Source: Oscillospiraceae bacterium
GTDB lineage: Bacteria > Bacillota > Clostridia > Oscillospirales > Ruminococcaceae
Direction of reading: 5' to 3'
Length of the DNA stretch: 64,000 bases
NCBI GenBank assembly: GCA_022800935.1
Contig: JAAWRH010000009.1
Location: 34,659-98,658 of the forward strand
Part shown: one piece after another, positions 52,093-61,066 of the stretch
Position numbering within the stretch: the stretch's first letter is position 1
How the letters are laid out: each line of letters starts with the position of its first letter
The notes under the pieces: model-generated
Database searches by the model: none
What the model was told of the DNA's origin: nothing
Seen by the model: the letters and a program-made list of their open reading frames with translations, nothing else
Program-made: the position numbers and the translations under genes

Positions 52093-55000
52093 TTATGCTG
52101 CGGAGACATTGCCGTTGATTTTATCAATCACAGCCCGGATTCCTGTCCAGACCGACAAATCCGTAAACACTTCCGCCACACTGCCCCTGTCGGTAAAGGG
52201 CGGGCTTTGCAGGACAGATAAATCCTTCATCATCCCATTGTGGACAATATACTCTACAATCTGGTTGACAAAGTAAATCTGACGGCTGTCCAGGTTGACG
52301 TTGTTGAGATAATCCGCGAAAGCTGTTTTAGCGGCGTTCATATCCAGCCCCACAATTTCCCGGACAAATTCGCCCAAAGGCTTTTGACCACATTCCGCCT
52401 CATATTCCTGCCTGGTTCCCACTTCGCTCCATAAAATCTGCTCTAAAGCTTTTACATCCTCCGGGGTAAGGGGAACGTTGCCCTTTAATTTGGCGATAAC
52501 GGCCTCGTCCTGGTGCTGGCGGACATAAAATTCCGCTTTGGCCTTGTAATTTTTCAGGTCGTCGTTTTCCAGCTCCGCTTCCTTCCACTCAACGGACAGG
52601 ATTTCATCGTCAAAATTGGTTTCATAAACCGCGCTTTCCGCCGGGATATATTTCATAAGGCCGCGCAGCTTTTCCCGGATATTCTCAAACTCATTGACCC
52701 CCGCGTTTTCCAGATAACTGTTATGTAAAATGTTTTCAATGAGTTCTTTCTGCTCCATAATTTCGGGGATATTGGCGACTCCTGCAACTGCGCTGACCTT
52801 CTGGAACAAATCCCTGCGGGCGCGGGAATACTTTCTGCCTGCCAAATACGCCAGCTCAATCCCATACATTAAAGCGTCAAATCTTAGCGCCTTTGGATCA
52901 TCCGCATCTGGTAAAATCAAAGGCGCCACTTCCGCCCCAATCATCAGGGTATCTTCATAGGTAAGGGCGTTATACTGTTCAGGGACAGAAAATTTCTCCA
53001 CATATTTTAAATGCTGCCGCACCGCGAAATTTTCCCGGTTCAGCTCCCGCGCCTTGCCAGCCATATCTTCCACCAGGGATTTTCGGAAAGGGATCAGCGC
53101 TTCTGTCTGGTATGCCAAATCCTGAAGCTGCCAGGCAATTTCCGCTTTCAGCCGGAACAGCGCGCTTTGCAGAGAAACCTGCCCGGCGGCGGGTTTGCTC
53201 TTGTTCATGCGGAAAAACTCAAAATTCCCGCAGAAGTCAAAGACGTAAAACTTTTTCTTATCCTCCCCGTCTATCAGCCCAGGGCAGAGCCGGGTTCCCC
53301 TGCCTATCATCTGCCAGAACTTGGCTTTGCTCATCACCTTTTTGAAAAAGACCAGGTTCAAAACCTCCGGGATATCTATGCCAGTATCCAGCATATCCAC
53401 CGATATAGCGATCTGCGGCAGATTTTTGCCCTCGGAAAATTCTTCAATGGCCTGCTCAGCATAGCTGATATGGTTATCTATCACCACCGCATAGCCTGGA
53501 AATTCCGGGTATGCTTTCCCGAAAATTTCCAGAATCTTTTCCGCGTGGGCGTGGTTTTTGGCAAAGAGGATGGTTTTTCCCAGCTTTGCCCCATAATCTA
53601 CCTTTAAGCCGTTTTCCATTACAATTTGCAGGACTTTGCGGATGGTGTCCTCGTTAAAGACCCATTCGTTCAGCGCAGAGGAAGAAATGCTTTCCGGCAG
53701 CTCCCCGTCCCGGCTGAAGGTCGCTTCATAGGCGGCTTTGTCCTCGTCTGAAAGCTGGTCGTAAACAATCCCGTTTTCAATAAAGTTCAGTCCGGTTTCC
53801 ACTGACATAAAATCCACCAGGAAGCCATCCCTGACCGCCTGGGCTAATTCATAGCCGTAGGTAGGGACGCCGTTTTCCAGCTCGAAAATCTCATAGGTGT
53901 TTTTGTCGATATCATCCTTTGGGGTGGCGGTCATTCCCACAAGGGGCGCGTCAAAATAGGTGAATATGTCCTGATACTTGTTATAAATGGAGCGATGGGC
54001 TTCGTCGCAGATCACCAAATCAAAGTGCCCGCAGGTAAACAGCTTCCCTTCCCGATCCCTTGCCGAGTCAATGCAGTTCATCATGGTCTGGTAGGTGGAG
54101 AACACACAGTGGGCTGACATATTGTCCTTTTCTTCACACAAATTTGTCACGGATAAATCTGGCAGCAGCTTGACAAAGGATTTTTTCGCCTGCCTTACCA
54201 GGGAAGTCCGGTCTGCCAGAAAGAGGATGTTCTTAATCCATTGGTGCTGGAGAAGCACATCGCACAAGCCCACAGCCGTCCGGGTTTTGCCGGAGCCTGT
54301 TGCCATGACCAGCAGGGCTTTCCGGCGGTTCCGGCGGCCAAAGGTATCGCAGACCGCCCGGATCGCGCCCTCCTGGTAATAGCGTCCGGCAATCCTCTTT
54401 GAAATGTTTACCTGGTCTAAGCTTGTCTGCATGGCTCGCAGATTAAACAGCTTTTCCAAGTCCCGCTTGGAATACATAGCCGCGACTTTGCGCTCCGGGT
54501 AACGGTTATCATTGATCCGTGTCTCGAAGCCGTTGGAAAGGAATATCACCGGACGGCGGCTATACTCCTTTTCCAGAATATCGGCGTAAAGCTTTGCCTG
54601 CTGGCGGCCCTGGGACACATCCACACAGGTTCGCTTGGCTTCCAGAATGGCAAGGGGACGGCCGTCGTCCCCGTAAAAGACATAATCCGCAAAGCCATCC
54701 CCAGACTTGTTTGCCATGCCGGAAAGCGGTACTTCATTGCGCCAGTCCTTCCCCGCAGTCCAGCCCGCGTCTGTGAGCATTGCGTCGATGTAGATTTTCC
54801 GGGTTTCGTATTCGGTCAGCTCCAAGGGCTTGGGGACATATGCCTGCTGCTGGGTTTCCCGGCGGGCGGTCAGTTCTTCCCGCATAGCCCGATTTTCTTC
54901 AAGGAGCTTTTCCAAATCCACCTCCGGGACAGGTGTAGGGGTGGGTTCGGGCTGGCTATCCAGCAGGGCGGGGCTGAACTGGCCCTCTGTGTAGCTGGTT

Positions 55001-55377
55001 CCATAGCAACACGCCACAAAGTCCAGGAATATGTAGAGGTTTTCCAGGCACAGCTCCGCTTTCTGGCGGGTATGAGTTTGGCTTTGATGGGCGGAATCAT
55101 TGCCCAGGGTACGGATGAGTTCCATCCGCGTCCAGATATCGGTTCCCACAATATCCCGGAAATCTTCGTTATGTATCAGGCTGTACAGGCGGGTATCATA
55201 GGGCAGGGTCAGGGAGCCGTCAACGGAGTACATCCATTTGACCGCGAATTCCATCGCCCGGCGGCAGTTCACGATACAGGAGGACAGGTCTATTTGAAAG
55301 ATTTTTTCGGCGGCGACAGCGGCAGGGGCGAAAGAATTGAATTGGGGGTCGGTGAGGAGGAAGTCGAAGTTGGTCAT
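52093..55377 (-). CDS. hsdR: Type I restriction enzyme R subunit (1,094 aa)
   Basis: Translocase and endonuclease subunit. An N-terminal DUF4145-like part (residues 1-130, TLGNDSAHQ) is followed by the HsdR_N nuclease with GDGFADYVFYGDD and AILEAKR (about 226-249), the SF2 motor with Walker A VMATGSGKT (near 360), DEAH (in VICDEAHRS) and IGRGTRL, and a C-terminal HsdM-binding region. It starts MTNFDFLLTDPQFNSFAPAA, and a decayed copy of that start lies at 57356. An unusual N-terminus relative to classical HsdR, but the set is complete. Confidence 0.95.
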   Translation of the reverse strand: MTNFDFLLTDPQFNSFAPAAVAAEKIFQIDLSSCIVNCRRAMEFAVKWMYSVDGSLTLPYDTRLYSLIHNEDFRDIVGTDIWTRMELIRTLGNDSAHQSQTHTRQKAELCLENLYIFLDFVACCYGTSYTEGQFSPALLDSQPEPTPTPVPEVDLEKLLEENRAMREELTARRETQQQAYVPKPLELTEYETRKIYIDAMLTDAGWTAGKDWRNEVPLSGMANKSGDGFADYVFYGDDGRPLAILEAKRTCVDVSQGRQQAKLYADILEKEYSRRPVIFLSNGFETRINDNRYPERKVAAMYSKRDLEKLFNLRAMQTSLDQVNISKRIAGRYYQEGAIRAVCDTFGRRNRRKALLVMATGSGKTRTAVGLCDVLLQHQWIKNILFLADRTSLVRQAKKSFVKLLPDLSVTNLCEEKDNMSAHCVFSTYQTMMNCIDSARDREGKLFTCGHFDLVICDEAHRSIYNKYQDIFTYFDAPLVGMTATPKDDIDKNTYEIFELENGVPTYGYELAQAVRDGFLVDFMSVETGLNFIENGIVYDQLSDEDKAAYEATFSRDGELPESISSSALNEWVFNEDTIRKVLQIVMENGLKVDYGAKLGKTILFAKNHAHAEKILEIFGKAYPEFPGYAVVIDNHISYAEQAIEEFSEGKNLPQIAISVDMLDTGIDIPEVLNLVFFKKVMSKAKFWQMIGRGTRLCPGLIDGEDKKKFYVFDFCGNFEFFRMNKSKPAAGQVSLQSALFRLKAEIAWQLQDLAYQTEALIPFRKSLVEDMAGKARELNRENFAVRQHLKYVEKFSVPEQYNALTYEDTLMIGAEVAPLILPDADDPKALRFDALMYGIELAYLAGRKYSRARRDLFQKVSAVAGVANIPEIMEQKELIENILHNSYLENAGVNEFENIREKLRGLMKYIPAESAVYETNFDDEILSVEWKEAELENDDLKNYKAKAEFYVRQHQDEAVIAKLKGNVPLTPEDVKALEQILWSEVGTRQEYEAECGQKPLGEFVREIVGLDMNAAKTAFADYLNNVNLDSRQIYFVNQIVEYIVHNGMMKDLSVLQSPPFTDRGSVAEVFTDLSVWTGIRAVIDKINGNVSAA

Positions 55378-55391
55378 GGCAGTACCTCCAT

Positions 55392-56045
55392 TTAAGCGGG
55401 CAGTCTCTTTTGAATTTCCGAAATAAACGTTTGGAAGCTTGGGGACTTATTCTTTGAAATATTCATATGTATCCCTATTTCTTTTGCCCATATGGTTTTG
55501 TATTTTCCGACGTCTACATATGTTGGACAGTTTTTGCGGAACTTTGCGAGCCCGCCGGGATAGACAGTATCCGCAAGAACCTCCCATGTACCACAAATGC
55601 TGTCCTGTACATAGCTATGCAGAACCTGTAATTTAGCGCTGGGATATGCTGCTTTGACTGCTTCCTCATCTCCCAGCAGCCAGGCTTCCACCTCTTCCAC
55701 GGCAATACAAAACACATGGTCTGTTTTAATTTCATTCTGTTCAGCAATTTCCCGGAGTTGCCGCTGGAAATTATTTGTATCGCGGTCATCATTATCAAGC
55801 ACTACGATAATAGCAGCCTGAATATTCTGGAGGCTTTTACTGAATCCTTTCAGATAGGTTGCAAGATCATTCAGCAGTTTTCCGGTCTTTGTTTCCTTAA
55901 CTGTGTTTTTCTTAGTAAAACCTCCCAATCCATGGAAATATTTACAGTCATATTCAATTTTCTGGCTTTTTTCAGCTATCTTGTCCATCAGAATTTTAAC
56001 CAGCTCCGCGCTTGACATATCCTCAATCAGAAATTGAAAATACAA
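55392..56045 (-). CDS. DUF4276/RloB-like putative TOPRIM effector (217 aa)
   Basis: FQFLIEDMSSAELVKIL near the start and IIVVLDNDDRD, then FCIAVEEVEAWLLGD, match the DUF4276 pattern, a TOPRIM-like fold with an acidic strand (the DNDD), and GGLAKFRKNCPTYVDVGKYKT. RloB- and AriB-type partners of AAA ATPases have the same fold. TTG at 56045 is my start choice, with GGAGGGG six bases upstream; the track-like upstream GTG gives a longer form. It follows the AAA gene at 18 bp and precedes hsdR. An effector role is inferred. Confidence 0.75.
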   Translation of the reverse strand: MYFQFLIEDMSSAELVKILMDKIAEKSQKIEYDCKYFHGLGGFTKKNTVKETKTGKLLNDLATYLKGFSKSLQNIQAAIIVVLDNDDRDTNNFQRQLREIAEQNEIKTDHVFCIAVEEVEAWLLGDEEAVKAAYPSAKLQVLHSYVQDSICGTWEVLADTVYPGGLAKFRKNCPTYVDVGKYKTIWAKEIGIHMNISKNKSPSFQTFISEIQKRLPA

Positions 56046-56063
56046 TATGCTCCCCTCCACACA

Positions 56064-57287
56064 TCAGCCAAAATATTTACTATACCATAAATCTCCCATT
56101 TCAGCGCCTTCCTCAATTAAATCGCTGACAAATTCATAGGATGAAGCCTGGCGTATGGCAGAAAAACCGTCTTCCCCCTTTTCCAGCACCCAAACCTGTT
56201 CCGGCGCCAATGCGTTTACAAAAAAGGGGCTGTGCGTGGTGACAAACAACTGCTTGGTGTAGCCTGTGCCAACGTTTTTTCGCATCTCTATCGCCAAATC
56301 CGTCAGATATTGATGGTACAGTCCATTTTCAGGCTCTTCAATAAAAACAAGCTGCCGGGGATTTTTTTCATGTAACAAAAGATAATAGGCAAACAGCTTC
56401 AGGGTTCCGTCCGACATACGGGGGGAGAAAAAGGGATGGTCAAAGCCTTGTTGATAAAACTCCAATACCATTTGACCATTTGGCATTTTGACCGGTTCAA
56501 TCTGGGTAATATTGGGTATCTTTGTTTGAATATCTGCCAGAATTTTTTTAAATTCATCGGGATTTTCACGATACATATATTGGGCCACATTATTCAAGTT
56601 GCTTCCTGTGCGGTTTAAATAGGGGGCAGGCGCGGATGTCTGTACCTGCCGGGCTGTATCTGGGGCAAAATAGCATAGGAACCAGCTTTTCAGAAAATCA
56701 AGAAACATTTCAATACGGGAGTATTGTTTCATAGCGCCTAAAGTCACAATTCCCAATTTTCTGATATCTGAAAGTTCAACCTCTTCTTTGCTTCCTTCTA
56801 TGGAGCCGTTGTCATCCTGTCCGCCGTCCGTGCCTGAAAAGGCATATCCTTTTCCGTCGATTAAGTATAGGAAAGAAAGGGGACGGCCGTTTTTATTTTT
56901 AGGTCTGCGCTGCCGGAGACGTTCTTCTTTTACATAGGGCCGGTTCTTTTTATCCTTTCCAATCGTCAGCTCATAGGTAATAGGTCTGGAATTGCTTGTC
57001 TCTTTATAATATATCTCAAAGTGGATTGGTTCAGCGGAATCCTGGGAAACCAACTGGTCATATCCGCCGCGGTTATTTGCGTCACAGGCGGATTCCACAT
57101 CCCCTGACAAGCAGTCGGAGATAAAGCCGAACGCATCTGCAAGGGTGCTTTTCCCGTTGCCGCTGGCGCCGATGACAGCAATCATATTGCCAAGCTCTTT
57201 ACTGCTCTGGTCACTGAATAGCTTGCCCATTTTTACATTTTTCAGCGTGCCGTAATTTTGAATGGCAATTCCCAGGATTTTACCCAT
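56064..57287 (-). CDS. AAA-family ATPase, RloA/AriA-like (407 aa)
   Basis: ABC/SMC-like ATPase with Walker A VIGASGNGKST (residues 38-48), Walker B LVFIEEPENGLYHQYL, and an H-loop in TTHSPFF. The signature PRMSDGTLKLFAYYLL replaces the LSGGQ line, as in RloA, AriA and OLD-type defence ATPases. It begins MGKILGIAIQNYGTLKNVKM. The partner gene overlaps its operon immediately downstream. It stands between hsdS and hsdR, the site where RloA-type genes were first described in Campylobacter. Confidence 0.86.
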   Translation of the reverse strand: MGKILGIAIQNYGTLKNVKMGKLFSDQSSKELGNMIAVIGASGNGKSTLADAFGFISDCLSGDVESACDANNRGGYDQLVSQDSAEPIHFEIYYKETSNSRPITYELTIGKDKKNRPYVKEERLRQRRPKNKNGRPLSFLYLIDGKGYAFSGTDGGQDDNGSIEGSKEEVELSDIRKLGIVTLGAMKQYSRIEMFLDFLKSWFLCYFAPDTARQVQTSAPAPYLNRTGSNLNNVAQYMYRENPDEFKKILADIQTKIPNITQIEPVKMPNGQMVLEFYQQGFDHPFFSPRMSDGTLKLFAYYLLLHEKNPRQLVFIEEPENGLYHQYLTDLAIEMRKNVGTGYTKQLFVTTHSPFFVNALAPEQVWVLEKGEDGFSAIRQASSYEFVSDLIEEGAEMGDLWYSKYFG

Positions 57288-57355
57288 AAAAGCACCTCTT
57301 TCTTTTCAGGCTTAGGCGGCCTTTACTTAAAATATATAGCATAGGTTGGGAAAAA

Positions 57356-57430
57356 TCAACTAAAATATTCCAGGGCGGGGGCGAAAGAGCCGAACTGGGG
57401 ATCAGTGTGGAGGGAGGCGAAGTTGGTCAT
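57356..57430 (-). pseudogene. Decayed copy of the hsdR 5' end (24 codons)
   Basis: Reads MTNFASLHTDPQFGSFAPA then LEYFS and a stop, closely matching the first 19 residues of intact hsdR (MTNFDFLLTDPQFNSFAPA). Its ATG overlaps the stop of the DUF2806 gene (ATGA), the coupled position hsdR would occupy. The remainder is missing. Confidence 0.85.
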
Positions 57431-58416
57431 GGAATCATTTTCCTTTTTAAAACTTTAAGCTTTACGTTACCAGGAATACAATATGTAATTTGTGCTGAAA
57501 ATCTTACATATTCTTCTATCTGTTTTACACAGTATTCTAGGTATTGAATGCAATGGTCATCAGACATTGGCTCGAATACAATTGGAAAGAGTTCGCGTCC
57601 TGCTTTGGTAAGAAAATAAGACGGATAATTTATGTCTATTGGAGCACCTCCCATATTCTCAAATTCAATTGAATAATTACCTCCATCATAATATACTGAG
57701 TGTTTAGACTGCAGATCAAAACCCATTGAAAATGTAGGATCAGTTGCTATTAATCCCGCTTCGCTTAGAGCACTTATATCCAAAGTGCTGATGTTATTAT
57801 AGGCTTCAATATCTACAAACTTAAAAAGAAAAAAGTCAGAATTTATATTAGAGAAATTGTTAGGACATTCAAGTATATATTGAGATAGTTTTTTAAATGA
57901 ATTTGCCTCGCTTTGACTAATATTTTTTAAAGTATTCAAAGTGCGTAAAGAAAACTCACCTGGTTTCTTTATTTCTCCCGATAGTACTTTTCCCCATAAA
58001 ACTTGCATTTGTTCGTTGCTTACCTTTGCAACTGAATCAAAGAAACATGATATCCAATCAGGATCTACGGGATCTTTAGTAACAGGAGTTTCATTTTCTA
58101 AATTTTTATATGCGAGCATAAATACATTTTCAATATTTTGCTGTTTTTGCATTTCTTGAAATAAAAATCTATTCTCTGTACGCTGAATAAAATCCTTTAT
58201 ATCTGCACTATCTATTGAAATATTCCCATTTTCATATTTAATTGGCAATTGTAAATTATCTGTTAATGCTTTACCTATTATACTAATTTCTTTTGCACGA
58301 GCTTTTGCCATACGGCGAATATGTATGGGTTCATAAAATTGTCCAACTCCATTAAATAATGTTTCAATCAGCTTTTCTACAGGTTCAATCCAATTTCTTG
58401 GTTCCAAAATTGCCAT
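57427..58416 (-). CDS. DUF2806-family protein (329 aa)
   Basis: Matches the DUF2806 layout: IEPVEKLIETLFNGVGQFYEPIHIRRMAKARAKEI near the start, then VDPDWISCFFDSVAKVSNEQMQVLWGKVLSGEIKKPGEFSLRTL, a conserved central motif. It is AT-rich. Related genes occur in restriction and prophage loci with no assigned activity. It lies 10 bp after hsdS and its stop overlaps the decayed hsdR start, so it was part of the original hsdS-DUF2806-hsdR operon. A scaffold or restriction-modifier role is possible. Confidence 0.8.
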   Translation of the reverse strand: MAILEPRNWIEPVEKLIETLFNGVGQFYEPIHIRRMAKARAKEISIIGKALTDNLQLPIKYENGNISIDSADIKDFIQRTENRFLFQEMQKQQNIENVFMLAYKNLENETPVTKDPVDPDWISCFFDSVAKVSNEQMQVLWGKVLSGEIKKPGEFSLRTLNTLKNISQSEANSFKKLSQYILECPNNFSNINSDFFLFKFVDIEAYNNISTLDISALSEAGLIATDPTFSMGFDLQSKHSVYYDGGNYSIEFENMGGAPIDINYPSYFLTKAGRELFPIVFEPMSDDHCIQYLEYCVKQIEEYVRFSAQITYCIPGNVKLKVLKRKMIP

Positions 58417-58426
58417 TTAGTTCACC

Positions 58427-59563
58427 TCATCCAAAGTATTTCTGCATCAATGACCTTTTCAATACTTCCATTTTATCTAAACTATTTTCTATTGTCAATT
58501 TGCTATTGTCTATTTTTAGGACAAAATCCGAAAACATTTGTTGAAGTATATAAGGAGGTATCATGATAGACAAAGATTTCAAAGCAAAGATTTTTAATTC
58601 CGAGAACGTGGTTCCAGACGCGACATTATCATAATCAGCTATAAGTTTCTCTTTTATAACATATCGTAAATAATTACTATTTATCTGATGAGATATAGGA
58701 TGAATCCAAAGTACACGCCCGTCTTTAAAGTAAAATGGTTCATCGTTGCTCACTAACCAAATACGCCCATCTGGACAAATAGAAGGCATTAATAAATCTC
58801 CAATAGATGGTCTACCACTCGTTTTACATAAAGATTCATAGTGAGACCTTGTAATAAATAATTCTGGTGTAATTTTTTTCCCCTCTGCGAGACTACCAAT
58901 TTCTGTACCACGATAAAAAGGAATTCCTTCATCTTGCAATTCTTCAATAAACACTCGTTTACTTGAACCAACATCTGCAATCTGTTCCAACTTCACTATA
59001 TTCCAGCTTTTAGGGTTTAGGCGACTTTCCCCAAACATCTCCACAAACCTAGCCTTGACCAGTTCATCCAACTTTGCAAGCTGCTGTTTTCGGAGGGAAA
59101 TCAGGGTGGTGAGTTTGTCTAAGGTGGTGGCAATGTCTTGCTGTCTTTCAAGAGATGGGAGGGGAATTTCTGTTTCGCTCAATATGTTTTTACTAATTGC
59201 CTTAAATGTACTTCCTGTCCCTTTTGAGTTTAGTTCATCAATCTTACTTTGAATTGCATACCATATATATTTTTTATGGCTAAGTTTTTCATTCACCGTT
59301 AAAGCGGCTAATCCCCTGCCAATACAACAATCTATATCTGCAATATTTAATGCGCCAATAGGGGCACGAACAGAAATTAAAATGTCTCCTGAATGAGCAA
59401 TTTTTGTTGGTGAAGTACACCAAATACGAACTGTCGGATGTATTATTCCAAAATCAGCATTCCCTTGAAAAAAAGGAATTCCATCACCTGTTTCGTTATA
59501 TGTAGAAGATTCAGGAGATTGTCCCATGTTAATGGAACACACTTCATCTAACCTCGCCATCAA
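58427..59563 (-). CDS. hsdS: Type I restriction specificity subunit (378 aa)
   Basis: Two target recognition domains, each followed by a conserved helical spacer: PLPSLERQQDIATTLDKLTTLISLRKQQLAKLDELVKARF near residue 140-180 and PPYILQQMFSDFVLKIDN at the end. TRD1 covers about 1-135 and TRD2 about 190-330. It overlaps hsdM by four bases. Both TRDs are noticeably AT-rich while the central spacer is richer in G+C, as expected for recombining domains. The bipartite target cannot be predicted. Confidence 0.94.
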   Translation of the reverse strand: MMARLDEVCSINMGQSPESSTYNETGDGIPFFQGNADFGIIHPTVRIWCTSPTKIAHSGDILISVRAPIGALNIADIDCCIGRGLAALTVNEKLSHKKYIWYAIQSKIDELNSKGTGSTFKAISKNILSETEIPLPSLERQQDIATTLDKLTTLISLRKQQLAKLDELVKARFVEMFGESRLNPKSWNIVKLEQIADVGSSKRVFIEELQDEGIPFYRGTEIGSLAEGKKITPELFITRSHYESLCKTSGRPSIGDLLMPSICPDGRIWLVSNDEPFYFKDGRVLWIHPISHQINSNYLRYVIKEKLIADYDNVASGTTFSELKIFALKSLSIMIPPYILQQMFSDFVLKIDNSKLTIENSLDKMEVLKRSLMQKYFG

Positions 59564-61056
59564 ACCATCCCCTCCAACTCCTTCAACCCCTTGGCAATCT
59601 CCTCCTCCAGTTCCCTAAGCTCCGCAAAAATCTCACTGGTCGGGGGATACTCCACCGGTACATACTCTGTCTGCTTATACTTATTGATGGATAAATCATA
59701 CCCATTCCCCACAATTTCTTCCTTTGGAACCAGGAAGGACTTCTCTGTCCTCGCCCTTTCTTCCTCCGCCGCCAGGTTGTGGAACCGCGCCACAATATCG
59801 GGAATGTCGTTTTCCGTTACGGGGACCCGCTTGTCGTCCAAACTCATGCCGTCGGCGCGCATATCGTAAAACCATACCTTGTCCGTCCCGCCATGCCCTG
59901 TCTTGGTAAACACCAGCACCCCGGTGGAAACCCCGGCATAGGGCTTGAATACCCCTGACGGCATGGAAATCACTGCTTCCAGGCGGTTGTTTTCCACCAG
60001 CTCCCGCCGGATATCCTTATGTGCCTTGGAGGAACCGAACAGCACCCCGTCCGGCACAATGCAGGCGCACCGCCCGCCAATTTTCAGCATCCGCAGGAAC
60101 AGCGCCAGATATAAAAGCTCTGTCTTTTTGGTCTTGCAGAGCTTGAGCAGGTCATCAGACACAATATCCGCGTCCAGGCTGCCCTTAAAAGGCGGGTTTG
60201 CCAGAATCAGGGAGAATTTCTCCCGGTCCGGGTTCTGGTCGGACAGGCTGTCCCGGTATTCAATGATGGGGTTTTCGATGCCATGGGCCATCATGTTCAT
60301 GGCGCCGATGCGCAGCATTGTCCTATCCATATCAAAGCCATAAAACATATGGTTCATGTAGTGTTCTTTTTTCTGCCTGTTGAAAAGGACTTCTTCTTTA
60401 TGGTGTTCCTTTAAGTACTCCCCAGCCGCCACCAAAAAGCCGGAGGTTCCACAGGCCGGATCGCAGATTACCTCGTCCGGGCCGGGAGCCATGAGCTCCA
60501 CCATCATTTTAATAATGTGCCGGGGCGTGCGGAACTGGCCGTTTACGCCGGCAGTGGCAATTTTAGAGAGAAGGTATTCGTAAACGTCGCCGCGGACATC
60601 CATATCGTGGAGCTGCTCCATCTGGGAATAGATTCCGTCCAAGGCGGTTACGATTTTGTCCAGCATCAACGGTGTGGGGATTTTAAAGATCGCGTCGTTC
60701 ATATATTTAGCGTAGGCGCTTGCCTTGTCCCCATGGAGGTTCTTGATAAAGGGGAAGACCAGCTCCTGCACGGTGGAATACATCTTTGGGGCAGGGGAGT
60801 CGTGGAATTCCGACCATTTAAGCTGTCTGCCTTCGACAATCCGCTCCCCAATCTGCACCTTTTCCGAAAAGATGCTTTGGTAAGGCAGTCCCAGCATGGT
60901 ACTTTCCATTGCCCGGAGATTATCTGTTGCGTCCAGGTCATGGATGAACATTAAATAGGTCATCTGCTCCACTACATCCAGCGGGTTGGTAATGCCGCCT
61001 GTCCAGAAGATTTCCCACAGGCTGTTGATTTTGTTCTTTAACTCTCCAGTTATCAT
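59560..61056 (-). CDS. hsdM: Type I restriction methyltransferase subunit (498 aa)
   Basis: N6-adenine methylase of the HsdM type. An N-terminal helical domain includes NSLWEIFWTGGITNPLDVVEQMTYLMFI. AdoMet motif I is DPACGTSGFL (199-208) and the catalytic motif is NPPF (287-290, SLILANPPFKGS). Full length. It follows the ImmA/IrrE gene by 10 bp and precedes hsdS with a four-base overlap. With hsdR it forms a complete type I system. Confidence 0.97.
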   Translation of the reverse strand: MITGELKNKINSLWEIFWTGGITNPLDVVEQMTYLMFIHDLDATDNLRAMESTMLGLPYQSIFSEKVQIGERIVEGRQLKWSEFHDSPAPKMYSTVQELVFPFIKNLHGDKASAYAKYMNDAIFKIPTPLMLDKIVTALDGIYSQMEQLHDMDVRGDVYEYLLSKIATAGVNGQFRTPRHIIKMMVELMAPGPDEVICDPACGTSGFLVAAGEYLKEHHKEEVLFNRQKKEHYMNHMFYGFDMDRTMLRIGAMNMMAHGIENPIIEYRDSLSDQNPDREKFSLILANPPFKGSLDADIVSDDLLKLCKTKKTELLYLALFLRMLKIGGRCACIVPDGVLFGSSKAHKDIRRELVENNRLEAVISMPSGVFKPYAGVSTGVLVFTKTGHGGTDKVWFYDMRADGMSLDDKRVPVTENDIPDIVARFHNLAAEEERARTEKSFLVPKEEIVGNGYDLSINKYKQTEYVPVEYPPTSEIFAELRELEEEIAKGLKELEGMV

Positions 61057-61066
61057 GACAGCTCCC

